A stretch of 64,000 nt of DNA from Selaginella tamariscina (taxonomy: Eukaryota > Streptophyta > Lycopodiopsida > Selaginellales > Selaginellaceae), in assembly GCA_003024785.1 (NCBI GenBank), contig PUQB01000078.1:434001-498000 (forward strand), written 5' to 3'. Positions 12,487 to 23,102 of the stretch are shown piece by piece (position 1 is the stretch's first letter; every line of letters starts with the position of its first letter). A model generated the notes under the pieces. That model did not search any database and had not been told where the DNA came from. It saw only the letters and a program-made list of their open reading frames with translations. A program made the translations under genes and the position numbers.

Positions 12487-13414
12487 TTTATCACTAACAT
12501 CTCCACCTTGCAGCGATTGTGTATCCTCTGAAATCTGCGGATGTAATCTTCCACGCCTTCGTAGGACCTTGCCATATTTTCTGTAACTAAAACTGTCGGG
12601 TCACGTTTGTGATACTTGCATACATAGTAATTCCTGAACAGTGCAAGTAGTGTATCGTACTTGTCAATTGTGATGGCATTTTCATAATGCCAATCACTAG
12701 CATCTCCTTCAGTGTAAATGGAAATATTCGAAGCTTCTCATTTTCATCCTTAATTTTGTTAGCTTCACACGCCTTCTCAAATTGCTGAATATAGCGATTT
12801 GTAATCCTCGTTCTCTAGGTAGATGGTATGACTTTTCCCATAATTGTTAGTGTTCCCATCTTCTCAAGTGTTTCAATTGTCAATAGATCCAAGTATTCTT
12901 GCATCGGTACGTGTTTTTGTTATCGTAGTTTTCCTAATGTTGTCCCCTTCTTCCGTAACTTCGTCGTACTTTGTTCTACTATTCCTCTTCTCTTCGTGTT
13001 TTCAGATTGCTCCTTCCTCCTCTATTCTTGATGTTCCTCCAACCTTTTCGGATCTCTATTACTGCTTGTCGTCGTAAGTATTGCTCCTCGCACTCTCTTT
13101 GCTGTCTCTGCTTATCTCTTCATATTGTTGACGTTCTACAAGAATACGTCGATAATCATCCATTCACTTACTACTAGATGCAGCAAATCCATTCTCATGT
13201 TATCTTTGTTGAGCATTCTTTCGTCTCTGCGATAGTTGTCCTGATCGTATTAAGTACTCGCTTCGGAGTCTATGGAAGCCTCAAATTTCTTCTTCCGCTG
13301 TAATTTCTCTTCAAACTCCAACACTTCTTTGGGTATCAGCTACCCATCTTGGTACATTCTACAGACAGATTGTTAGTTACCTGCTAATACGACCATCTCT
13401 CTATGGTCGCCATA

Positions 13415-14016
13415 TGTTAAGCAAAGAAAATCCTACATACCAAAATGTGGAAGTGGTTGCCACCGACAACACATAATAAGGGTTTATTAGAATAAGAAAG
13501 AATAAAAATAGAGTACAGATCAGACTTCAGAAGGTTGGGAATGGGTAAGGATGGCAAGGTATGTTACTACGGATCCCGTCACAGTGCTAAGAAAAGAATC
13601 ATATACATGAAAGTAGAAAGATGAGCAAAAGATAGTCGTATTGAGAGTGAAAGGAAATTTATATTATGTCCGCACACGACACATAGTACAAATTACAATA
13701 TACTCAGGATCATGTCCTAGTCTAGTCTGGTCTATTTATACCCGTACTTGGTCCCGTACTAGCAGTTATAGTAGCTACCTCTTAGCCTTATCCATTCATT
13801 ACTGTAATTCCTTATCCTTATTTAAGTATGTTGTACTCCGCTTCAAACATCGTATTGCAGTAGTGACTCACTCATATATAATAGTGACTCGTACTCCAAT
13901 ATTTCCATCCGACTCTCGTTTTCCACAAATATACTTTTTTAATGTTTTCCCATATATATTTGCCCATAAAAAAATATAACTAGGAATCTTTTATATGTCT
14001 AACTACGATCCTAACA
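13415..14016 (-). repeat. 5' LTR of element B with adjacent primer-binding site
   Basis: About 602 bp with ends TGTTA...TAACA. On the minus strand the LTR is followed, after two bases, by TGGCGACCATAGAGAG (about 13,397-13,412), which fits a tRNA primer-binding site beginning TGG. The LTR holds several TCCTAG/GTACTAG-like short motifs. No partner LTR is in the window. Confidence 0.55.
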
Positions 14017-14044
14017 CAACCTCCATTGTTGCTATTGAGCCCCC

Positions 14045-14155
14045 TTTCCCAGTCAAAGCGTGCCACTTTGTTGATTGTCCAAACCACAAAAGCTCATAGA
14101 AAAGGGCCAACAATATCAAGTTGAAATGGCTCTTAAGGCAATTCAAGTAGCATGT
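14045..14155 (-). pseudogene. integrase scrap of a further retroelement
   Basis: One minus-strand frame reads EPFQLDIVGPFL, a stop, then FVVWTINKVARFDWERG. This resembles the start of a Ty3-type integrase catalytic core (DIVGPF ... FVV-x-x-I-x-K). The scrap is about 110 bp, lies just outside element B's LTR and has no recognisable flanks. Confidence 0.35.
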
Positions 14156-14156
14156 C

Positions 14157-15559
14157 ATAACTTTTCCTTACCCTTAAATTAGCAAGGCAAAAAGGATCAA
14201 TTGATGTTTATGAAAAGGTCCTTAATCGTGATAATCCATGTCTGGTTGGGTCTTTCACATAAAAAATAATATTGAAGAGAATCTAAGCATGAGATACAGT
14301 ATCTATATTGTACAGTGATACGTGTGGGATTGTAAAAAGTGAGCTTACTTAGCTTGTTTATTAATATAGCCCACAAAATATTACTAAATAAAATAAAAAC
14401 AAAAAAATAATTAATTTACTAATTAAAATTTAACCACATTCAAATGCAGATTAAAAAGAAAACAAAACTGCAAGAAATACTTTTAAGCCATATAAAACTA
14501 AAACTCATAACATTAATAGTCCAATATTAATTAAAGAAGCAGGAAAGCCTTTGCGCATTGCTTATATTTGAATCTCTATATAATAGTCACATGTACACAG
14601 AGTCCGTCTAGTCTAGTTGCATACTTGATATATATATATAATATATACGTAATACATAAATAATACATACGTAATATAAAAATTACTATATAGCTACCCT
14701 GAGTGTGTACGAAGACATTGGTATGTGTTAGAAAAGTAATGTGCGTAAAATTTAATTGTATATACAGTAAAATCTGATTTCAATTAATATAAATTTATTT
14801 ATTTATATTTAACTAAACTATATAATTTAATAACCTGTCTAAATTAATATTACCACCTTGTTCCAACGTATTAATTTAGGGTTTTACTGTATATTGTATA
14901 TTTATATATGAATTATCAAATACTAAAAGTATATCTAAATTACTGGGAACTAAATATAGTTTTAGCATATCAAAACTATACTATTATTTGATATTTATTA
15001 TTTACAAATACGTTTATTTTTTTATTTTTGATAATTATATTTTATGTTTAAGACATTAATATTTTCCTTAAAGAGCCAATATGTAATAATATATCACTTA
15101 CATAAAAAAAACATGAACAAATATACATGTATAAAGATAAAATATACTCCTTGTATTTGTACTAATAAATATACACATACAAGAATGTATGTATGTATAT
15201 GTAAATCACATTGAAAATATTTAATATATAATAATCTAATATAAATGTAACTTACTTTCTCTTCTGGTAATAATTTAAGAACATGCCCACGAATACTAAG
15301 ATGTATATCCAAATAATATAAATTTAGAATTATTATACACTGTTATATAAATTAGTGAGTTATATATTAAAAATTAAATATAATGCATGAATGTTTTTAA
15401 TGTTAGCATATTTTAATTATCGTTGTGTTGTGTGGTGTCGGATAATAAGAACAATGTTAATCACCATTTAATTATCACAAGATTTTGCAGTCAGATTTCA
15501 CACACACACACATAAAAGGTGTGTTTTTCATATATAATGTCGTAGTGCTATTGTATTAT
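14157..15559. other. AT-rich intergenic DNA
   Basis: No supported gene. The sequence is strongly AT-rich with (TA)n runs near 14,630, a short (CA)n near 15,501 and long alternating purine-pyrimidine stretches. Open frames are short and low-complexity. Confidence 0.7.
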
Positions 15560-16256
15560 GCCCACTCCCACAGTTAACATGGTTAAGTTAAGTTAATTAT
15601 TATAACTTAACTAGATTGATCACACTCCCACCAAGCTTAGTTAAGTTATATTTAACTTAACTAAATTAGTGTGAGTGTGATGAAGTTAAGTTAAGTTAAA
15701 TAAGTTGTTTTAACAAAATCACACTCTCACCATTAGTTACATAAATAAAGATTGAATTAATTAATTTTTAATAAATTAATTTATTATGCTGTATTTGAAC
15801 CACAGACCTTCAATAAAAAACGTAGATTTTACAAAACTAAAAATTACCATATGCAAATGTATTTACAAAGCAGATGTTTTTTTTTTTTCCTCCACGCCTC
15901 TCTCTCTAGTGGAACGGCAGCCACTCCTTCAGAGCCTCCCTCTTTGCTAGTCCCTCCGCTTCCTCCCTCCCTCTTCCTCCGCGCTTCCGGCCCCAGGTCC
16001 TCGTCCCTCTTCCCCAGTCCTCGCCCGTTAACTAAATTTTGTTAAAATTACTAACCGGGGAGCACCCCCTAAATTTTACATTCAATTTACTAAAATAGTT
16101 AAGTTAAGTTAACTTAACTAATTTTTGGTGTGAGTACAACATTTAATAAACCCTTGTTAATTTTCACTTAACAAGTTTTAATAAATCTAAACTAAATTAA
16201 TTGGTGTGAGTGTGATTCGTTTAGTTAAATCCATTTAACTATCGGTGTGAGTGCGC
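15560..16256. mobile_element. MITE-like non-autonomous element
   Basis: A 697-bp unit is bounded by imperfect inverted ends (GCCCACTCCCACAGTTAA at left; the complement of TTAACTATCGGTGTGAGTGCGC at right). Inside are repeated AGTTAAGTTAACTTAACT-type inverted motifs and CACTCCCACC/GGTGTGAGTG boxes. The middle (15,880-16,030) is a pyrimidine-rich, GC-rich tract with no convincing gene. Both flanks contain TGTAT, but no clean target duplication can be shown. Confidence 0.45.
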
Positions 16257-17275
16257 TGTATATGTAATATGTATATAATACATAACATATATACAATAGT
16301 AATGTGTATCGATAATAATAAACTTGTATTCTATATACACGTAAATGATATACGGTTGATTAAAATAATTCTATGTGGGTCATTAATGTGAAACTAGCAC
16401 TCTACATGCGACTATATACTCTATGTAATAATGTATTTATACTTTATTATATAAATACACGTACAATATAGACTATTAATTATGTTAAATAAGATTTAAT
16501 TAAATTCAATTATATTACAAAATTCATTATTTAATTAAAGAGTATTAAATTTACAAGTTATTGAAAGTTTTATGTTTCACACATAATTTAAATTATAAGT
16601 ATAAATATATTAGTACATATAATATATTTAAAACATACATGTATATTATATCAGAATGTTAAATGGTGAAGCATAATCTATGTTATACACATAATAAAGT
16701 ATATTTAACACAACATAATTTAGAATGTTGAATAAAACTTAAATTGTTTATAATAATATATGTTAAGAGTATACTTAATTAAATAATATTTTAAAATGTT
16801 TATAATACTTATATACCCATATATTTGCATTTTAGTTTGAATAAGAAGGCAATAAAACAAACATTAACAGATTTGCATACTTGAATATAGATCCAAGTAT
16901 GCAGTAAATACAATCAAATATAGCTATATTACACACACACACACACAACACACACATATATATATATTAAAAGTCTATACAAGCCAGGTATTAATGTACA
17001 ATATGTATAGATAAAGTAATTTACTTAAATATACATATTGTATAACCCAGTATAATTTAAGAATATACCATTTATATGTCATCGTGACATCACATAACGA
17101 ATATTTGGTCAACTCTTGACAGACCTGTCAAAAGCGATGTTTTGCAGAGATGTACTAAGTAATCATATACATAGAATATCCACATAATATCCTAGTAAAT
17201 GCCACTTTTACTTCTGTTTCACTATTGATCTCCTCTAAGTTTTTCTATTAGATCTCTCTTTGTTATCAGCTACTC
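16257..17275. other. AT-rich DNA upstream of the DRB gene
   Basis: No gene seen. Contains TA-rich and (CA)n microsatellites (near 16,932-16,965). The last 180 bases hold a pyrimidine-rich segment (TCTGTTTCACTATTGATCTCC region) that could be the DRB leader. No clear TATA box could be assigned among many TATATA runs. Confidence 0.6.
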
Positions 17276-18238
17276 ATGGAACAGGTATTATACATAAACA
17301 TTCACACACACACACACACACATTGTATGTATGTGTACAGATGTATAAGAGTCGGCTTCAAGAACTAGCACAGAAAAATGCATGGCAAGGTCCTAACTAC
17401 AAGTTCAATGTGACAACCCCAAGCTACCAGGCAACTGTAAAGGTAAACGGGATCGAATATGAATCTGAACCAGGGTATTCCACGCTCAAGGCTGCACAAC
17501 AGGCTGCTGCCAAAAAGGCCCTAGATGCACTATCAACAAGGACTACACAGCCCCAGGCGCGTGTGTGTGCGTGTGCGTGTGCGTGTGGAGAGAGAGAGAG
17601 AGAATGCGGTCTGTGTGTATGTTGGCTGTGTAAGAGTGAAATGTAATGGTAATAAATGTATATAGACTGGGTTGCCGAAGAATGCACTGCAAGAGTATGC
17701 ACAGAAGAATGGGGTACACGTACCTCTATACACCACTGTGCAGACGGGGGAGGACCACGCACCGAGCTTCAGATGTACGGTGGAAGTCGGTGGAATATTC
17801 TATAGTGGTGGACCTGCAAATACTAAGAAAGAAGCAGAGGTTGAAGCAGCAAGGACTGCCCTGCTCGTCCTGGAATCACATCAAAGTAATATATATACAA
17901 ATACATCAATAAATATGTGTGTGTGTGTCTGTTGCTAATTGTTGGCTTTCCAGTCAGTACAGTCAACAATATTTCTATTTTCCAGGGAAGGAAGAGGAAG
18001 GAAGGTAATCATATAATATAATGTAAATGTAATCACACAAAGACACTAATACTTGTTTCTCTTCTAGTTAATGACAATGCTGCTGCTTCAGACGTGCATC
18101 ATGCGGTAATAGTTTAAGAATATGCCCACAAATACTAAGATTTTCCTACATGAGTTTAAATTACCCCTTTTAACAATTCTTTATATTTACATAATAATAA
18201 TCAGATATAAACAGTTCAAAATGTGGGAAATGTACACG

Positions 18239-18271
<33 letters not shown>

Positions 18272-18561
18272 CACAACTATACATAAAGAGTTCATAGGGG
18301 CTAAAATTTAGTTTCGGAACTTCTAAGGGTAAATGATTATACACTATGTAAATATGCATATGTAATTATTATTATAAATGCCAGATGCATATACCACAGG
18401 AGGAAGAGGAGAAGCAAATGCCCGGTCAAGGGATAAAAAAATGGTCAAAAAAAGCCCGGCCAAGGGATAACAAACGACGGTTAGCATATATCGGGCATCA
18501 GTGTTTAGCACCACTAGGCACAGGAACAATGTACTACAACTATGCATGTAAAGACATATAA
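17276..18561 (+). CDS. double-stranded-RNA-binding protein, plant DRB family
   Basis: Plant DRB proteins bind dsRNA through paired dsRBMs and assist Dicer-like enzymes in small-RNA pathways. My model is exons 17,276-17,284, 17,341-17,556, 17,666-17,885, 18,068-18,105 and 18,385-18,561, about 219 aa, with phases that agree at every junction. dsRBM1 runs from MYKSRLQELAQKNAW to the A-rich helix QQAAAKKALDAL; dsRBM2 runs from LPKNALQEYAQKNG through TKKEAEVEAARTALLVL. Each keeps the KK helix that contacts RNA. The order and spacing match DRB2/3/5-like proteins. The C-terminus is short and basic. The end of exon 2 is uncertain: either a GC donor after CAG at 17,556 or a GT donor six bases later, both in phase, beside a (GT)n tract. 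A 19-nt purine-rich block at 17,986-18,004 looks exon-like but would break the frame. The gene converges on the BAH gene. Confidence 0.85.
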
Positions 18562-19179
18562 ATTCATCTCGAAAACTAGAGGAACAAACATCTATATGAG
18601 TGACACCGAGTAGGGACTCTCTCTCTATCTATATATATAGGGATGTGTTGGGACGAATCTAAACATTACACACATACACACAACAGGTGCACATAAGTAG
18701 CATCCTGCTCTATATATACGAATGCATACACGGATGTATTGGAAGGAGCTGGGTATGTAAACATAATGCACGCAGACGTGTGTGTCTGGGATTGTAGGTT
18801 TTAATGGAAAAGGTACGAAGTTTTAAGGGACTCAGCAAAAAAATTAAATAAAATACATAAATGAAAAGATGTATGGATGTGGATATATATAGAGAGAGAC
18901 ACACACACACACACACTTTTAAAATGTATACATGTAACATCACTTGTATATCCAAATGACACACATACACGACAACAGAGCTGTATATATTCAATAAACC
19001 TTACAACATTCCAAAATCTAATGCTTTTGAATATTACAAAACTTATATTGTATATTACTTACAAAATTTGGATTTACCATATAATTGTTAGGTCTAGGGT
19101 TTCAAGAAACCGGCTATGGCGACTAAAAGGGATGAACGTTAGGCACGTATATATATGATGAGGTGCCCATTAAAACAGG
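18562..19179. other. intergenic DNA between convergent DRB and BAH genes
   Basis: No gene seen. Contains (CA)n at about 18,899-18,917 and AT-rich sequence; probable 3' UTR and terminator space for both genes. Confidence 0.6.
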
Positions 19180-20983
19180 CTAAGCAAAATCTATCAAAGG
19201 TACCTGTAGTAGAAACATATCAGACTTTCATGGACTTCACGAGTCCTGCAACCTCGTGCTCATAATGCTGCACATATGTTTGACAACCGTGTTAGTAACT
19301 TATACGTCCATGTGTGCATAACTAATATGAGTAATCCTCTCTCTCACACACACACACGCACGCACACCATACTCGAAACTATATGCGCATGCACAAACAC
19401 GTGTGTGCCTGCACATACACTATACATGTGTTCACATCTACACACTATAGACATACTTAGACATAGGTGTATATAACTGCATGTATGTTTATCGATCGAA
19501 TCTATAGCTATTGTGTGGTCTTTAACGGTCCTAATTATTTCTCTCTCTCTCGATATGAACACAGGTACAATTATATCAAGTACATGTGTCTATCTATAAG
19601 TATACATATATGCATGTCACTATACACACAAGCACGCACACACCTTTTTTATCAGCTCCTCTTGCCTGCGGTGTTGCATTTCCAGCATACGCCACTGAAG
19701 AGCCATCTCGTACTCGATCACATTCGGCTGCGAGCAATGAGACGTGGCGACTGCATCTCTCTACATTAATAAGTCTTAAAATTATAATGTAATGTATCAG
19801 TGTGTGTGTGTGGGGAGAGAGAGAGAGAGAGATAAGGGGATGGAGGGAGGGAGAGCTCACAAATTTATCTTTATTTGGTTGTCGCTTATCAATGGGAATA
19901 TGCCCCGGGAACATGCGGTTTACTTGACGGTCCAACGTGTAAGCCATGCAAGGCCTATTACAGTAGATAAGAAATATAAAAATGCTAAATATAAATCTCT
20001 CTTACTTGTGGCTTAGTATATACATGGATGCATGTGCAATCAGTATCTATGCACGCGCACACACAACTACTTCTGTTCGTTTAATTAAATAATGATAAAT
20101 TGAAGCAAAATGATATGTATATTACGAATTAATGCTATATATTATAAATTAACAACGAGCCTCACTTACAAATTATATGTATGAGAACTGCATAATATAT
20201 GGTTAATTCAAATAAAGATACTATATGAACATACCCTTCTTTTTCAGATAAGATGACGCAATTCTCATTTATATACTCCAAAACTTGGTTTCCCTGTTGT
20301 CGATCCTTGAAGGCAAGGACAGCTTCTCCTAGTTTTAAATTATATACTAGTAAGATATATATATATATATATATATCTGTGGGTGTGTACGTATATTCGT
20401 ATAATCCATATGTATATAGGCATATGTAGAATAATACAATAACATAAGTTCAAACATATTAAAAACACCTGTGTTACTAGTAGCTGATTTAACACAGTTC
20501 CGAGGAATGATAGATACTTCCATGTTGACGTCCGCAAATATGGACATCAAGGCTTCCTGAACAAACATCACATATAACAACCTTGAAATAAGAATAGAAA
20601 ATAACTAAAACTGATTGAGGAATAAGTATATTACCCTGAGATCACCAGAAGAACATCGGTGGTCGAAGCCTCGTAGCATGAGCACCTTGCCTTTGCTATA
20701 TGCCTCCTGTATACAGTCTTCCCAAGATGCGGCCTTGAACAGATTCCTCGGCTAATAGAGATGAAAGCCAGTAATTAGTTAAGGTTATACACACGGACAG
20801 ATCTTCTGTACGAAAATACGCACACTACATCTCTCTCTCTCTCTCTCACATCAAAACGTATATTGTATACCGAAGGAAGGGTGGTTTTCGCCTTACTGTC
20901 ACTAGCATTAGGATCACGAAATTGAACGTGTTTCTCCTTCTGTAATTTGAAAACAAAAGAGTAATTAATAAACAACTTAAAAA

Positions 20984-21053
<70 letters not shown>

Positions 21054-22551
21054 CGCTGTCTGTACATACCGGCGGGGAGATGTGCTTCTTTTCAAGATTC
21101 GCTTCTGGCCCTTTTAAAGCTACAGGTACATGAAAATAAGCATATGTTGTGTATCATGCAGTATGTATACATCAATGCACATTTACAGTATACATAGGTA
21201 ATGTATCGTAGTTATGGCGTGTAGCATAATATACTCACACATGTATTCATTGCATCAGCTTATATGAATATAAATGTATAATACATCTATACATACAGAT
21301 TACACACAAATTACATAAACACTGTCACACTACCCTAAACCCTAAACCCTAAATTATCCTGTATACATATACAGTACAGAATCATATATACTCATTTTAA
21401 ATACACGCACGCACCACACATCATATCACATACCTCCAATTATACGCAAGGTTTCCTTGAGGTTGTACCGGACCACGTCCTTAAAAGGATTGTAGCACCT
21501 GGAGACGTAATAATCGATTCCCTGTAATTGCTCTCTTGTTGGCTCAGAGAGTCCTGGAGGCGGCAGCAAAGCCTTACAGTTGCATTTTCCTTGCACAACT
21601 GCCTGAAAACACAAACATATATACAATGATCAGTTGTATTAACAGAAACCAAAAAGAATATGCGTTGTATGCTACTGCTAGTAGCTATTCGTATACAATT
21701 AAGACTTAATGAATGTTACTTTGTACAACAAACAATAGCGTATCACACAACTACGATTCCAGGTAGACCGAATTTATTTCGTATAAGTTAAATACATATA
21801 TAAAATGTGTGTGTGCTGCGTATATATTCCTACTATTCGGTATCCGTATATGAAACTTAAAGGTCTAAAATATAGTTTTCTACTTCCCAAGAACCTTAGG
21901 ATTTCGACAATATAAAAACTATACAATACACAAACAACAAAATCATAATAATATGGAATATGGAATTGTGATATTGTAATTGTAACATTGAGTGCTTCTA
22001 AGAGTTGTATATGAGCTTACCAAAAATACAGCTGAATATGAAATAAAAAAACCGTACACAATTAATTTAAGTGTGCTTGGTATATACTAGCTAACAAAAT
22101 ATTCTGATCAACAATATAAAGATATCAGCTATAGCAAATGAACTTTACCAATGATACACCTTTCTTATACGGACATACACAGTTTGCTATACGGGCACAC
22201 TCACACGTTTGATACTATCTAACATGAATGCAGATAGAGATTGTTGAATCTTACCAGATCATTCACGTCTTCTGCACCCTGGCCGCTGCCGAGAGCCATG
22301 AAGAGCTCATTGTTACCGGCGTCCATAACTGGAGTGTGCAGCTCGCTAGGGCGAAACATCCACCGAACAAGCATCCGCTTTGAGCCGCTCTCTGGATCTT
22401 GCCACAAGTCCATGATCATCCCGACATATGGCTTCTCCCTGCCCGAGTTTAGGTACACGAAATCGTACCGCTTGAGCTGCTGACCTTCCACGTGACAGAT
22501 TTGAGCCGAATGCGGGGATCGCTCATCCTGAGAACGTATTTCACGAATATC
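19180..22551 (-). CDS. BAH-domain plus RRM-like protein, ASI1-interacting (AIPP3) type
   Basis: Such plant proteins read histone marks with the BAH domain and act in nuclear complexes controlling transcription and polyadenylation. Minus-strand exons: 22,255-22,551, 21,434-21,602, 21,070-21,119, 20,871-20,939, 20,635-20,751, 20,469-20,556, 20,235-20,328, 19,861-19,954, 19,644-19,760 and probably 19,180-19,203. Every junction is in phase with GT/AG borders, giving about 372 codons. The first exon is BAH (KRYDFVYLNSGREKPYVG; VRWMFRPSEL; ELFMALGSGQG). The second continues QGKCNCKALL ... PTREQLQGIDYYVSRCYNP. Later exons give an RRM-like fold (ASWEDCIQEAYSKGKVLMLR ... GEAVLAFKDRQ), then FPGHIP and the conserved block DAVATSHCSQPN. 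No ATG lies in frame upstream within the first exon, and the proposed leader exon ends in a stop in that frame, so the true start is unresolved. All visible coding exons are intact. Confidence 0.85.
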
Positions 22552-22990
22552 CTACACAAAAACAGGCTTTTTGTGAAGAAAAACCCAAAAAACAGGGTTT
22601 TAAGAAGAAAAACAGGGATTTTGATGAATTTCTTAGAGATTTTAGTAAAGCCGAGAGGGAAAGTGAGGCTTAATGGTTTTCTATCGGATTTTGTGAATAA
22701 AAATGAGGATTTTATGAAGAGAAACTACGATTTATGTGATTTTCGATGGTTTTATGAATGAAAACAGAGATTTTGCAATAAAAAATGAGGATTTTTTGAA
22801 GAAAAACTGCGATATCTGAAGGAGTTTGCGAAAGGAAAGTGAAAAAAACATACCTAGAAAGAAGCAATGTCGGAGGCGCGAAAATCCTTCTTCAAGGCGG
22901 CTTAGGGTTCAAGAGACAGAATATGTCTGAGTACATTCCTTCTTAAACGCCGTTCGCAGTTAAAAATACGAATAATTATTATATTTAAAA
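22552..22990 (-). promoter_or_regulatory. leader intron and probable 5' UTR exon of the BAH gene
   Basis: On the minus strand a leader exon seems to end near 22,854 (TTCTAG before GTATGT), and a T-rich intron of about 300 bp runs to the acceptor at 22,552. The intron consists of degenerate repeats of about 30-35 bp built on a GATTTTGTGAA-like core (plus-strand sense). Only about 110 bp separates the outer end of this leader from the FAD2 stop region. Confidence 0.5.
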
Positions 22991-23102
22991 CCAGTCGTCG
23001 GATTGGATGCATCCAACGATGAAAGTTTCAAATATGTTTAACTTAATCACAATGACTTCTAAAGGATGGTCCCTTTTTATTGCTAATAGAGATAATTACC
23101 AG

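Larger units (their letters stand above)
7298..14016 (-). mobile_element. Ty3/Gypsy LTR retrotransposon B, decayed, 3' LTR not seen
   Basis: On the minus strand the order is 5' LTR (13,415-14,016), gag zinc knuckles, protease relic, RT, RNase H, integrase and a distal coding remnant. RT and protease remnants align by eye with element A (TVAGHEMYFFLD; IIEEKTCKELGLGP), so A and B belong to the same lineage. Many stops and frameshifts are present. The catalytic FxDD has become FLDN, and conserved glycines of the GFSGY block are arginines. The element stops at the border with A, whose insertion or a deletion removed the 3' LTR. Confidence 0.82.

Noticed and set aside
15851..16045. Ser/Pro/Leu-rich frame at 15,851-16,045 as a gene
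   Set aside because: Pyrimidine-tract translation inside the MITE-like element, with no support from splice sites or homology.
17986..18004. 19-nt microexon in the DRB gene
   Set aside because: Has AG and GT borders, but including it creates a stop at the next junction, while skipping it keeps the phase.
20846..21067. Open frame with Arg-Glu repeats on the minus strand
   Set aside because: Translation of the (CT)n(CA)n microsatellite in a BAH-gene intron; the true exon on that strand is 20,871-20,939 in a phase fixed by splicing.
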